Of a stretch of DNA of 33,392 nt, positions 9,367 through 17,565 are shown in pieces (within the stretch, counting starts at the first letter, position 1; each line of letters begins with the position of its first letter). The stretch lies in assembly GCA_017886375.1 (NCBI GenBank), contig JAGGNB010000174.1:1-33392 (forward strand), in the 5' to 3' direction. A model generated the notes under the pieces. That model worked only from the letters and a program-made list of their open reading frames with translations, ran no database searches and was not told the DNA's origin. This DNA is from Octadecabacter sp. Lineage in GTDB: Bacteria > Pseudomonadota > Alphaproteobacteria > Rhodobacterales > Rhodobacteraceae. A program made the translations under genes and the position numbers.

Positions 9367-11445
9367 ATGGACAAAGCACCCTACGATGGTCCGATCCTTG
9401 AAATCGACCGCCTCTCCATCAGCTTCTTCACCCGCCTGCGCGAGATCCCTGCGGTGATGAACTTTTCGGCCTCGCTGCAACCCGGTGAAGCGCTGGGTAT
9501 TGTTGGCGAATCCGGTTGTGGTAAATCCACCGTTGCGCTGGGGGTGATGCAAGACCTCGGCGTGAACGGCCGCATTGTTGGCGGATCAATCAAGTTCAAG
9601 GGCCGTGAGATGAACACCATGACGCGCGAAGAATTGCGCGACATCCGTGGCTCAGAAATCGCGATGATCTATCAAGAACCCATGGCGTCGCTAAACCCCG
9701 CCATGCGCATCGGCAAACAGCTGATGGAAGTCCCGATGATCCACGAAGGTGTCTCCAAAGAAGACGCCTACGCCCGTGCGCTCGAAGTCGTAACGGACGT
9801 GAAACTGCCCGACCCCGAACGCATGCTAAACTCGTTCCCGCACCAATTATCCGGCGGACAACAACAGCGCATCGTGATCGCGATGGCCCTGATGTCAAAG
9901 CCGTCACTGTTGATTTTGGACGAACCGACAACTGCGCTTGACGTGACGGTCGAAGCTGCCGTTGTCGAATTGGTCAAAGATCTTGGCAAAAAGTACGGCA
10001 CGTCGATGTTGTTCATCAGCCACAACCTCGGCCTTGTGCTGGAAACCTGTGACCGGATTTGCGTTATGTATTCCGGCGAAGCGGTTGAACGTGGAACCAT
10101 TGAAGGCGTGTTTGATGAAATGCGCCATCCCTATACGCAGGCGCTGTTCCGTTCGATCCCATTGCCCGGGGCCGACAAGAACGCGCGTCCCTTGGTCGCC
10201 ATTCCGGGCAACTTCCCGCTGCCCCATGAACGCCCGACGGGCTGTAATTTTGGCCCGCGCTGCGATTATTTTGAGGCTGGTCGTTGCGATCAAGGCCATA
10301 TCTTTATGGAAGACACAGGGTTCGATCACGAGACCCGATGTCTGCGCCACGCTGAAATTGATTGGAACGCGCCGCTTGTCGCGGGTGCCCAGACTGAAAA
10401 ACCCGCCCCCGGGCGGGTGGTTCTAAAAATGGACAACCTGAAAAAATACTACGAGGTTGCGGCATCCGCCTTGTTCTCGGGCGGCAGCACGAAGGTTGTG
10501 AAGGCGAACGAGACCCTGACATTTGAGGCCCGCGAATCCGAAACGCTGGCCATTGTTGGTGAATCCGGTTGCGGTAAATCGACTTTCGCCAAAGTTCTTA
10601 TGGGGCTTGAAACGGCAACGTCTGGCGAAATCTTGCTCGATAACAAAAGCATCGGCGATATCCCGATTGAAAAGCGCGACACCAAAACGATTGCCGACGT
10701 GCAGATGGTGTTCCAAAACCCGTTTGACACACTGAACCCGTCGATGACTGTCGGGCGGCAGATCATGCGCGCGCTTGAGATTTTCAAGATCGGCAAAAAT
10801 GATGGCGAACGTCGCGCCCGTATGCTCGACTTGCTTGATCTGGTGAAACTGCCGCGCGAATTTGCTGGCCGTATGCCACGTCAATTGTCGGGTGGTCAGA
10901 AACAACGTGTCGGTATCGCGCGCGCCTTTGCGGGTGATGCGCGGATCGTGGTTGCTGATGAACCTGTGTCAGCGCTCGACGTGTCAGTGCAGGCCGCTGT
11001 GACGGACCTGTTGATGGAAATTCAGCGGGAACATAAAACCACGCTGCTGTTCATCAGCCACGACCTGAGCATCGTGCGCTATCTGTCTGATCGCGTTATG
11101 GTAATGTACCTTGGGCACGTGGTCGAAATGGGCACGACAGATCAGGTCTTTAGTCCACCGTACCACCCCTATACCGAAGCATTGCTGTCGGCCGTGCCAA
11201 TTGCGGACACCAAGGTCAAGAAAAAGCATATCGTGCTTGAAGGCGACATTCCGTCAGCGATGAACCCACCACCCGGTTGCCCGTTCCAGACGCGATGCAA
11301 CTGGAAAGACAAAGCCGGTCGCACCAAGTGCGAAACCGAAGTGCCGGTTGTGCGCACACTGGCCAATGGCCACCAGATAAAATGCCACCTCACCGACGCT
11401 GATATGGCCGAAATGGAACCGGTTATTCAGATGGCTGCTGAGTAA
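9367..11445 (+). CDS. Fused dipeptide-type ABC transporter ATPase, two nucleotide-binding domains
   Basis: A 692-residue fusion of the usual DppD- and DppF-type ATPases, powering the importer from the cytoplasm. First domain: Walker A GESGCGKST at residues 47-55, Q-loop YQEPMASLNP near 102, signature LSGGQ at 161-165, Walker B LLILDEP at 181-187. Second domain: Walker A GESGCGKST at 398-406, signature LSGGQ at 507-511, Walker B IVVADEP and DALDVSVQA-like D-loop after it. Each half ends with the cysteine-containing oligopeptide/dipeptide C-terminal region (GCNFGPRC, GCPFQTRC). Both domains look catalytically complete. The start ATG at 9367 is 4 bp after the permease stop. Confidence 0.95.
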   Translation: MDKAPYDGPILEIDRLSISFFTRLREIPAVMNFSASLQPGEALGIVGESGCGKSTVALGVMQDLGVNGRIVGGSIKFKGREMNTMTREELRDIRGSEIAMIYQEPMASLNPAMRIGKQLMEVPMIHEGVSKEDAYARALEVVTDVKLPDPERMLNSFPHQLSGGQQQRIVIAMALMSKPSLLILDEPTTALDVTVEAAVVELVKDLGKKYGTSMLFISHNLGLVLETCDRICVMYSGEAVERGTIEGVFDEMRHPYTQALFRSIPLPGADKNARPLVAIPGNFPLPHERPTGCNFGPRCDYFEAGRCDQGHIFMEDTGFDHETRCLRHAEIDWNAPLVAGAQTEKPAPGRVVLKMDNLKKYYEVAASALFSGGSTKVVKANETLTFEARESETLAIVGESGCGKSTFAKVLMGLETATSGEILLDNKSIGDIPIEKRDTKTIADVQMVFQNPFDTLNPSMTVGRQIMRALEIFKIGKNDGERRARMLDLLDLVKLPREFAGRMPRQLSGGQKQRVGIARAFAGDARIVVADEPVSALDVSVQAAVTDLLMEIQREHKTTLLFISHDLSIVRYLSDRVMVMYLGHVVEMGTTDQVFSPPYHPYTEALLSAVPIADTKVKKKHIVLEGDIPSAMNPPPGCPFQTRCNWKDKAGRTKCETEVPVVRTLANGHQIKCHLTDADMAEMEPVIQMAAE

Positions 11446-11465
11446 TTGTATTGCATTAACAATAG

Positions 11466-11496
11466 CTAAGGCGTCGCAGTTAATGTGACGCTTTAG
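11466..11496 (+). terminator. Hairpin terminator after the ABC importer operon
   Basis: A 13-bp stem with two G-U pairs, CTAAGGCGTCGCA against TGTGACGCTTTAG, encloses the loop GTTAA. It starts 20 bp after the ATPase stop. The T-run is only three bases and lies inside the stem, so termination may be partial. The convergent transglycosylase gene ends about 87 bp further on, and the stem could serve both directions. Confidence 0.6.
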
Positions 11497-11582
11497 GATT
11501 CAGGATGCCTTAACTTCTGGGTGTGAACGCATTTGAGCAAGCTCAAACGCTGCCTCACACCAGTTTAAAACGCTGCGCGTTT

Positions 11583-12170
11583 TTAACTGCCCCAAATGAC
11601 CCTGACGTAATTGCGGGTCTCGCGGTAAGGCGGCACGCCACCATGTTGCTGCACCGCACCGGGTCCGGCATTGTAGGCCGCCAACGCCAAACGCCACGAT
11701 CCAAATTCGTCATATTGTTCGCGCAGGTACCGCGCCCCACCGTCGAGGTTTTGATAGGGATCACGGGCATTTACCCGCAGGTATCGCGCGGTTCCGGGCA
11801 TCAGTTGCGCCAGCCCCATCGCCCCCGCTGATGACACCGCATTCGGGTTCCATGCACTTTCTTGTTGGACCAATCGCAGGAACAAATCCTCGGGCACATT
11901 GTTACGGCGCGCCGCTGACTTCGCCATGTCTAGAAATTGTCCGCGGTAGTTGCCGCTGTATTGCGGACCGGTGTTTCCCGCGGACGGAATGTCGACACGC
12001 GGCGGCTGCAAACGGACTGAATTGGCGTATTGCGACGACGCGCGGCCGTCCAAAACATCAAGTTGTGAGCTGAAAAGCGTCGTGCGATTGCGGGTCGACA
12101 GGCTATCCGCCGCCAGCGGCATACTGGACACCACAATGGCAAATCCGGCCAAAATTCCCAACACTCGCAT
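11583..12170 (-). CDS. Lytic transglycosylase, SLT (GH23) domain
   Basis: Exported peptidoglycan lytic transglycosylase of 195 residues. The catalytic domain holds the SLT motifs: [20 protein letters not shown] with the catalytic Glu at residue 104, then [22 protein letters not shown] and [10 protein letters not shown]. The N-terminus [23 protein letters not shown] is a signal peptide. I chose the ATG at 12170, preceded by GGGGG 8 bp upstream; the frame runs back to 12509 but would then overlap the divergent ssb gene and bury the signal peptide. No anchor or LysM domain is seen, so it is probably a soluble periplasmic enzyme. Confidence 0.92.
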   Translation of the reverse strand: MRVLGILAGFAIVVSSMPLAADSLSTRNRTTLFSSQLDVLDGRASSQYANSVRLQPPRVDIPSAGNTGPQYSGNYRGQFLDMAKSAARRNNVPEDLFLRLVQQESAWNPNAVSSAGAMGLAQLMPGTARYLRVNARDPYQNLDGGARYLREQYDEFGSWRLALAAYNAGPGAVQQHGGVPPYRETRNYVRVIWGS

Positions 12171-12299
12171 GAAATAGCCCCCACGTTTCGGAAAACATAG
12201 CCTAAACCAAGCTGCAATTCCATACATTATGGGGTTATTTACCAGTTTCAGGTGAGGTAACAATCTACAACGCAAATCAGATTCTATAGGAGGCTCACC

Positions 12300-12824
12300 A
12301 TGGCCGGCTCGCTTAACAAAGTCATGATTATCGGCAATCTGGGTCGGGACCCGGAAGTGCGCAGCTTTCAGAACGGCGGCAAGGTGTGCAACCTGCGCAT
12401 CGCCACGTCTGAAACCTGGAAAGACAAGAACACCGGTGAGCGGCGCGAGAAGACCGAATGGCATTCCGTTGCGATCTTTCAAGAAGGGTTGGTGCGCGTG
12501 GCGGAACAATACCTCAAGAAGGGCTCAACCGTTTATATTGAGGGCAAATTGCAGACCCGCAAATGGCAGGACCAATCCGGCGCTGACAAATATTCGACCG
12601 AGATCGTGTTGCAGGGCTATGACGGCGTCATGACGATGATTGGCGGTCGCAATGATGGCGGCTCCGGTGGTGGTGGTGGATATTCCGGCGGTGATCAGGG
12701 CGGCGGTTACGGCGGTGGCGACCAAGGCGGCAATAGTGGTGGTTACGGCGGCGGCGATCAGGGCGGTGGCCAAGGTGGCGGCGGCGGTGGCAGCAGCGAC
12801 ATGGATGACGAAATCCCGTTCTAA
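12300..12824 (+). CDS. ssb: Single-stranded DNA-binding protein
   Basis: Binds and protects single-stranded DNA in replication, repair and recombination. The OB-fold domain occupies about residues 1-110 ([63 protein letters not shown]). A linker of some 50 residues rich in Gly, Gln, Asp and Tyr follows, and the chain ends with the acidic partner-binding tail MDDEIPF. AGGAGG 6 bp before the ATG is a near-ideal ribosome site. The repetitive GGC/GGT codons of the linker create spurious ORFs in other frames. I see no SOS box upstream. Confidence 0.97.
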   Translation: MAGSLNKVMIIGNLGRDPEVRSFQNGGKVCNLRIATSETWKDKNTGERREKTEWHSVAIFQEGLVRVAEQYLKKGSTVYIEGKLQTRKWQDQSGADKYSTEIVLQGYDGVMTMIGGRNDGGSGGGGGYSGGDQGGGYGGGDQGGNSGGYGGGDQGGGQGGGGGGSSDMDDEIPF

Positions 12825-12850
12825 AGACCCCCAACGACACAAATATATTT

Positions 12851-12884
12851 GAAACCCGCGTCGCCCTTGGCTGTCGCGGGTTTC
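12851..12884 (+). terminator. Hairpin terminator between ssb and aroB
   Basis: A 10-bp perfect stem GAAACCCGCG / CGCGGGTTTC with a 14-base loop lies 26 bp after the ssb stop and 19 bp before the aroB stop on the other strand. The stem begins with A/T pairs on both sides, so it can work for both converging transcripts. Confidence 0.7.
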
Positions 12885-12903
12885 TTCGTCTGCGGTTTCT
12901 AGT

Positions 12904-14043
12904 TTAGCGGGTCGCCAAAGCGTCGCGCAGCACCGACAGCACAGTATCGGCGGGGACGTCTGCCGTCATGAACGCGTCGCCGATTCCACGGGCCAGAATG
13001 AACCGCAGCTGGCCATCGACAACTTTTTTATCCTGCCCCATCAAAGCCAACAGCGCGTCGGCATCCGGCAGGGCGCCATTGATGTCGGCCAGATCAGTCT
13101 TCATGCCCATACCCTTGAGGTGGGCACGCACGCGGCTGGGGTCTTCTTGACTGCACAGACCCATCCGCGCTGACACTTCAAACGCAAGGGCGCAGCCAAT
13201 CGCCACGCCTTCGCCGTGCAAAAGTCGGTCCCCATATCCTGTCGCGGCCTCAAGCGCGTGACAGAATGTGTGGCCGAGGTTGAGAAGCGCGCGGTCGCCC
13301 TGTTCGGTTTCATCGCGTTCCACGATACGGGCTTTCATTTCAACGGATCGCTTGACCGCCCTGACCCGCGCCGCAACAACCTTATCCGCGGATAAGGTAT
13401 TAGTTAACAAAGGCTTAAGGTTTTGACCCTCAACCTCAAGCCATTCAAAAAACGCAGCATCCCCCAACAGGCCGTATTTCACGACTTCGCCGTAGCCCGA
13501 CAAAAAGTCCCGCGTGGTGAGCGTGTCGAGCAGGGACGTGTCTGCCAGAACCAACGTCGGCTGATGAAACGCGCCAATCAGGTTCTTACCGCTTGGCGAA
13601 TTGATCCCTGTCTTGCCGCCCACAGAACTGTCGACCTGTGCCAGCAGCGACGTGGGTATCTGCACGAACCGCACACCACGCCGCACCGTGGCGGCCGCAA
13701 AACCCACCAGATCGCCAATCACCCCGCCACCAAAGGCCACCACGACATCGCCGCGTTCTACCTTTTGGGACAGGAGCCATTCGACAGTTTGTTCAAGAAA
13801 CGGCCAGTTTTTGGTACCTGCGCCCGCAGGCAGCACGAGGGCGTCACTGGCAATTCCTGATGCGTCGAGCCCGGATTTCAATGCGTCAAGATGCAGGGCC
13901 GCGACGTTTTCTTCGGTCACGATCACCACGCGCGGGCGTTTCAGGAATGGCTTAATCCGTTCGCCAGCCTGCGCCAGCAATCGCGGCCCGATCACCACGT
14001 CATAGGCACGACCGGGCAGATCAACATGGATGGTTTCAATCAT
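12904..14043 (-). CDS. aroB: 3-Dehydroquinate synthase
   Basis: Second step of the shikimate pathway: cyclises DAHP to 3-dehydroquinate using NAD and a divalent metal. The 379-residue sequence has the family landmarks: VVVAFGGGVIGDLVGFAAAT for NAD binding, GVRFVQIPTSLLAQVDSSVGGKTGIN, SGYGEVVKYGLLGD, and the metal-binding His region LNLGHTFCHALEAATGY with LLHGEGVAIG. Length is normal. Its ATG overlaps the aroK stop by 4 nt (ATGA), so the two shikimate enzymes are translationally coupled. Confidence 0.97.
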   Translation of the reverse strand: MIETIHVDLPGRAYDVVIGPRLLAQAGERIKPFLKRPRVVIVTEENVAALHLDALKSGLDASGIASDALVLPAGAGTKNWPFLEQTVEWLLSQKVERGDVVVAFGGGVIGDLVGFAAATVRRGVRFVQIPTSLLAQVDSSVGGKTGINSPSGKNLIGAFHQPTLVLADTSLLDTLTTRDFLSGYGEVVKYGLLGDAAFFEWLEVEGQNLKPLLTNTLSADKVVAARVRAVKRSVEMKARIVERDETEQGDRALLNLGHTFCHALEAATGYGDRLLHGEGVAIGCALAFEVSARMGLCSQEDPSRVRAHLKGMGMKTDLADINGALPDADALLALMGQDKKVVDGQLRFILARGIGDAFMTADVPADTVLSVLRDALATR

Positions 14044-14651
14044 GTCACAGGCTCCAACACGTCGGTACGGGTGGCCAGCACGCGCAGCACCTCGGCCGTC
14101 ATCTCATCAATGGAAAATTCAGGTTTCGCTTCGGCCCGTAGATCGGCCATTTGATAAATCGGCGCGCGATCTTTGAAAATTTCGCCCAGGGTTTTGCGTG
14201 GATCAGGCGTGCGCAACAGCGGGCGCGTGTCCTTGTGCCGAACCCTCTCCCAGAGGAGATCAAGATCCGCGTCCAGCCACACCGCCACCCCGTGCTTGGA
14301 AATCGCAGCGCGGTTGCGCTCCGCGAGGTAAGCGCCGCCGCCTGTGGACAACACACAAGGGTCCGATTGCAGCAGACGCGCAATAACTTCGGCCTCGCGG
14401 TCGCGAAAAAACGGTTCACCGGAGCGGGCGAAAATTTCGGCGATTGTGGCATTGGCTGCCGCTTCAATTTCAGCATCAGAATCGACGTAAGGCACACCTA
14501 ATTTTAGCGCCAAGGCCCGACCGATGGCAGTTTTGCCCGATCCCATCATGCCCACAAGAACCACAGTGGCGCGCAAATGATCCCCTGGTTGGGTTGTTTG
14601 AGCGTTCTCAAGGTTGTCCATCGTCGCGTTCGCCCTTATTTTTGCCCGCAT
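14040..14651 (-). CDS. aroK: Shikimate kinase
   Basis: Phosphorylates shikimate at the 3-hydroxyl with ATP. The P-loop GMMGSGKT is at residues 34-41, followed by VPYVDSDAEIEAAA (substrate-binding Asp), GEPFFRDREAEVI (Arg contact), LSTGGGAYL and the RPLLRT lid region. At 203 residues it carries a longer N-terminus than the roughly 175-residue core. The ATG at 14651 has only GTGGATG upstream; an in-frame ATG at codon 11 (14621), with AAGGGCG upstream, is an equally good start (MDNLENAQTTQPGD). Co-transcribed with aroB. Confidence 0.95.
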   Translation of the reverse strand: MRAKIRANATMDNLENAQTTQPGDHLRATVVLVGMMGSGKTAIGRALALKLGVPYVDSDAEIEAAANATIAEIFARSGEPFFRDREAEVIARLLQSDPCVLSTGGGAYLAERNRAAISKHGVAVWLDADLDLLWERVRHKDTRPLLRTPDPRKTLGEIFKDRAPIYQMADLRAEAKPEFSIDEMTAEVLRVLATRTDVLEPVT

Positions 14652-14802
14652 TTACATCCACTTACTGACGCGACCTTGGCCCCAAACCGGACCAAAATCG
14701 GCAGCCCCCCGCCTGTCCAAAAATATTTACGACGTGATGGCGTGATCTTGCAGTGAAGGACATATATAACGAAAGACAAAGCAGCAACTGAAGCTGTGTA
14801 TT

Positions 14803-14822
14803 TCGGCCAGAAATATGGCCGA
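14803..14822 (+). repeat. Short hairpin just upstream of a ribosome-binding site
   Basis: A perfect 7-bp inverted repeat, TCGGCCA and TGGCCGA, with loop GAAATA ends 3 bp before the AAAAGGGG ribosome site of the 50-residue membrane protein. It would form a hairpin in the 5' leader. No role can be assigned from sequence. Confidence 0.4.
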
Positions 14823-14840
14823 GGAAAAGGGGCGAATTCC

Positions 14841-14993
14841 ATGTGGCGATTGATCAAATTCTTGTTTGTGCTCGTGGTTTTGGCGGCAATTGCATTTGTG
14901 GGATATGCTTATTTGGGTCCGATTTTCATGCCCAATGATTTTGCAGCCCCCGTGCAAGAGATTGTCGTCCCTGTGACGTTGGGCGGCGATTGA
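14841..14993 (+). CDS. Small single-span membrane protein, 50 residues
   Basis: I do not recognise a named family. The sequence starts MWRLIKFLFVLVVLAAIAFVG, a positively charged N-terminus followed by one membrane helix, then a short tail with YLGPIFMPNDFAAPVQEI ending in acidic residues, probably periplasmic. The ATG at 14841 has AAGGGG 8 bp upstream; the frame opens further back at 14796, but without a ribosome site. The stop TGA shares its final A with the ATG of the next gene, which points to translational coupling with the 523-residue exported protein. It could be an accessory subunit or anchor for that protein. Confidence 0.72.
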   Translation: MWRLIKFLFVLVVLAAIAFVGYAYLGPIFMPNDFAAPVQEIVVPVTLGGD

Positions 14994-16564
14994 TGGTTTT
15001 GCGCGGGACCATGGTTGGTGTGTTTTTGTCGTGTGTTGCCCCCGTTTGGGCCCAATCCACGCAAGATGCGCCCCAAGATGCACCCCTGTCGGCCATTGAT
15101 TGGCTGTCCGAGAGTGTCGAGCAGCCCGACGTCTTGGCCGCCGCCCCTGTTCTTGGCACCCAAGCCACCCGCACGCCCGATGCCAATGAAGCCCCCGTCG
15201 CCAATTCCGCGATCACGCCGGATGTGTCGGTCCAAACATTGGGCGGTGCCGCGCCGCGTGTGCTGGGCTTATTGCCTCCATCCTCAACGGGTCTGCCAGC
15301 CGATTTATGGGATGGCAGCGATGCTGCGACCTTGATTGCGCTGTTGCGGGCGGAACAGATCGACACGCTGCCTGCGGTGCAGGATTTATTGATCACGCTG
15401 GCCATCACCCAAGCCAATCCACCGCGTGACGCCGCGACATCGAATGCGTTTTTCTTGGCCCGCGTGGACAAACTTCTCGATTTTGGGGCGTTGGAACCGG
15501 CGCAGGCGATGCTTGAAGCCGCGACACCGGACACACCGGATTTATTTCGCCGCTGGTTTGATGTGTCCTTGTTAACCGGCACCGAAGATGTGGCGTGTCG
15601 TGCGTTGAGCACGAAACCCGATGTGGCCCCGACCCCGTCGGCGCGCATTTTTTGTTTGGCACGCTCTGGCGATTGGTCTGCGGCCGCGTTGACGTTGAAC
15701 ACTGGGCTGGCCCTTGAGGATATTGACCCCGACTCCGGCGCCTTGCTGGCGCGGTTTCTTGATCCGGATTTGTATGAAGGCGAGCAGGCGCTACGGCCGC
15801 CTGCCCGCGCCACGCCGCTGACGTTCCGGATGTTTGAAGCGATTGGATCGCCGCTCACGACGGCTGGTTTGCCACGGGCCTTTTCCCATGCCGATCTGCG
15901 CGCCAACGTCGGCTGGAAGGCCCAGCTTGAGGCGGCGGAACGCCTGTCACGGGCAGGCGCTATTTCGGACAATGCGCTGCTCGGGCTTTATACTGCGCGG
16001 GTTCCGGCGGCATCGGGTGGTGTTTGGGAGCGTGCAAAGGCAGTAAACGCGCTCAACGCCGCATTGGAGGGAAATGATCCTGAAATCACGTCGCGTGCGG
16101 TGTCAGACCTCTGGAACGAAGCGCGCACCATCGGCGTGGCCGTGCCCCTTGCGCGGGTGTTTGCGCGCCAGTTGATTGACGCAGACGTGGGCCGCGCGGC
16201 GACTGATGTGTTCACGTTACTGCTGTTGTCGGATCAATACGAACTGGCAGCGCTCAACGAAGACTTGGCCGCGACCGATCCGTTCCTTGCAGCCGTTGCG
16301 CGTGGTGATCCATCCGCAGCGTTGCCCGCCCGTGCGAATGACCCGCTGATACAAGACGCCTTTGCCGCCGATCCTGACGCGGCACTGGTGGCGATGGCCA
16401 GACAGGGGCGCACCGGAGAGGCGATCTTACGCGCCCTTGCAACGTTGCAGCAAGGCATCGACGGTGACCAAATCGCGTTCAAAGAAGGCTTCGCGACCCT
16501 GCGTGCTTTGGGACTTGAAGACGTAGCGCGGCGCGTGGCACTGCAATATCTGTTGTTGCCATGA
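14993..16564 (+). CDS. Exported protein of unknown function, upstream of xerD
   Basis: A 523-residue protein with no catalytic motif that I recognise. The N-terminus MVLRGTMVGVFLSCVAPVWAQ is a signal peptide with a likely cleavage after VWA. A low-complexity Ala/Pro/Asp/Thr-rich stretch follows to about residue 100, then the rest is alanine- and leucine-rich and probably made of paired helices (for example EPAQAMLEAATPDTPDLF, DWSAAALTLNTGLALEDI, QYELAALNEDLAATDPFLA), resembling an alpha-solenoid or TPR-like scaffold. Two cysteines, in VACRAL and RIFCLA, are about 22 residues apart. The start is the ATG in TGATG at 14993. It overlaps xerD by 4 nt. From general knowledge similar unnamed proteins sit beside xerD in other Rhodobacteraceae. 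Confidence 0.8.
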   Translation: MVLRGTMVGVFLSCVAPVWAQSTQDAPQDAPLSAIDWLSESVEQPDVLAAAPVLGTQATRTPDANEAPVANSAITPDVSVQTLGGAAPRVLGLLPPSSTGLPADLWDGSDAATLIALLRAEQIDTLPAVQDLLITLAITQANPPRDAATSNAFFLARVDKLLDFGALEPAQAMLEAATPDTPDLFRRWFDVSLLTGTEDVACRALSTKPDVAPTPSARIFCLARSGDWSAAALTLNTGLALEDIDPDSGALLARFLDPDLYEGEQALRPPARATPLTFRMFEAIGSPLTTAGLPRAFSHADLRANVGWKAQLEAAERLSRAGAISDNALLGLYTARVPAASGGVWERAKAVNALNAALEGNDPEITSRAVSDLWNEARTIGVAVPLARVFARQLIDADVGRAATDVFTLLLLSDQYELAALNEDLAATDPFLAAVARGDPSAALPARANDPLIQDAFAADPDAALVAMARQGRTGEAILRALATLQQGIDGDQIAFKEGFATLRALGLEDVARRVALQYLLLP

Positions 16565-17502
16565 CCGCTGCGGATCGCCCAAATGCCCATTGGATACAGG
16601 CGTTTCTAGAAGCGCAGGCGGCGGAGCTTGACGCGGCGACCAACACACAGCTGGCCTATGCCCGCGACCTGATAGATTTTTCCGACTGGCTGGCGGGCAC
16701 GCATTTTGCTGCTGTCGCGCAGGACCATGTGGAAAAATACCTGATCTGGTGCGACGCGCAGGGCCTTGCAAAGGCGACCCGCGCGCGGCGCCTGTCAGCG
16801 ATCAAACAAGTGTTCCGGTTTGCGTTTGAAGAAGGCTGGCGGACCGACAATCCGGCGATCCAAATCTCTGGCCCGGGTCGCGACAAACGTCTGCCAAAAA
16901 CGCTCAGCCATAGTGAAGTCGACGCACTTCTTAACGCGGCCCGCGATGCCAAAAAAGACCCGCTGCGCACGACCTGTTTGATGGAACTGTTGTATGCCAC
17001 GGGCATGCGCGTCACGGAATTGGTGTCGCTGCCGGTGTCGGCGGCACGGGGCGATCCGCGCATGTTGTTGGTGCGCGGCAAAGGCGACAAAGAACGCATG
17101 GTCCCGCTGTCGCCGCCCGCGCGCGCCGCCACGACCGTCTGGCTGAAAACCCGCGACGACACAGAAGACGCCGCGTTCAAAGACGGGACACCACGCTCAA
17201 AATTTTTGTTTCCGTCGCGTGGCAAACTTGGCCATTTGACGCGGCAAAGCTTCTTTAACCTGATCAAAGATCTGGCCACAGCGGGTGGCGTGACACGCTC
17301 CAAAGTAACGCCGCACACACTGCGCCACGCCTTTGCCACCCATCTACTTGAGGGCGGCGCTGACCTGCGATCAATCCAGACGCTATTGGGCCATGCGGAC
17401 GTGGCCACGACCGAAATTTACACCCATGTTCTGGATGAGCGGCTGAAACAACTTGTGCTCGATCACCATCCACTTGCGCAAAATAGGTCGAAAGACGACT
17501 GA
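16561..17502 (+). CDS. xerD: Site-specific tyrosine recombinase XerD
   Basis: Resolves chromosome dimers at dif, acting with XerC and FtsK. The 313-residue protein has an N-terminal SAM-like core-binding domain (to about residue 100) and a catalytic domain with all six conserved residues: R150 (GMRVTEL), K174 (RGKGDKER), H252 and R255 (HTLRHAFATHLL), H278 (LLGHADVATTE) and the nucleophile Y287 (IYTHV). The spacings match XerD. Nothing suggests a mobile-element integrase: no att-like repeats or cargo genes are nearby. ATGA overlap with the preceding gene indicates co-translation. Confidence 0.93.
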   Translation: MTAADRPNAHWIQAFLEAQAAELDAATNTQLAYARDLIDFSDWLAGTHFAAVAQDHVEKYLIWCDAQGLAKATRARRLSAIKQVFRFAFEEGWRTDNPAIQISGPGRDKRLPKTLSHSEVDALLNAARDAKKDPLRTTCLMELLYATGMRVTELVSLPVSAARGDPRMLLVRGKGDKERMVPLSPPARAATTVWLKTRDDTEDAAFKDGTPRSKFLFPSRGKLGHLTRQSFFNLIKDLATAGGVTRSKVTPHTLRHAFATHLLEGGADLRSIQTLLGHADVATTEIYTHVLDERLKQLVLDHHPLAQNRSKDD

Positions 17503-17503
17503 G

Positions 17504-17545
17504 TGCCCCTTGAACGTGACACCCCGCCCCTACATACAAGGGGCA
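17504..17545 (+). repeat. Inverted repeat between xerD and the CorC/HlyC gene
   Basis: Arms TGCCCCTTG (17504-17512) and CAAGGGGCA (17537-17545) are perfect reverse complements separated by 24 bases. The right arm contains AAGGGG, the only good ribosome-binding sequence in the gap, so folding would hide it. No T-run follows. Confidence 0.45.
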
Positions 17546-17565
17546 AATGACAAAGATTGACCCCC

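Noticed and set aside
12171-12509. Upstream extension of the lytic transglycosylase frame to 12509
   Set aside because: It would overlap the divergent ssb gene and bury a clear signal peptide; the ATG at 12170 has a GGGGG ribosome site.
16561-17502. Tyrosine recombinase as sign of a mobile element
   Set aside because: All features fit chromosomal XerD; it is embedded in an overlapping operon with no attachment repeats or cargo.
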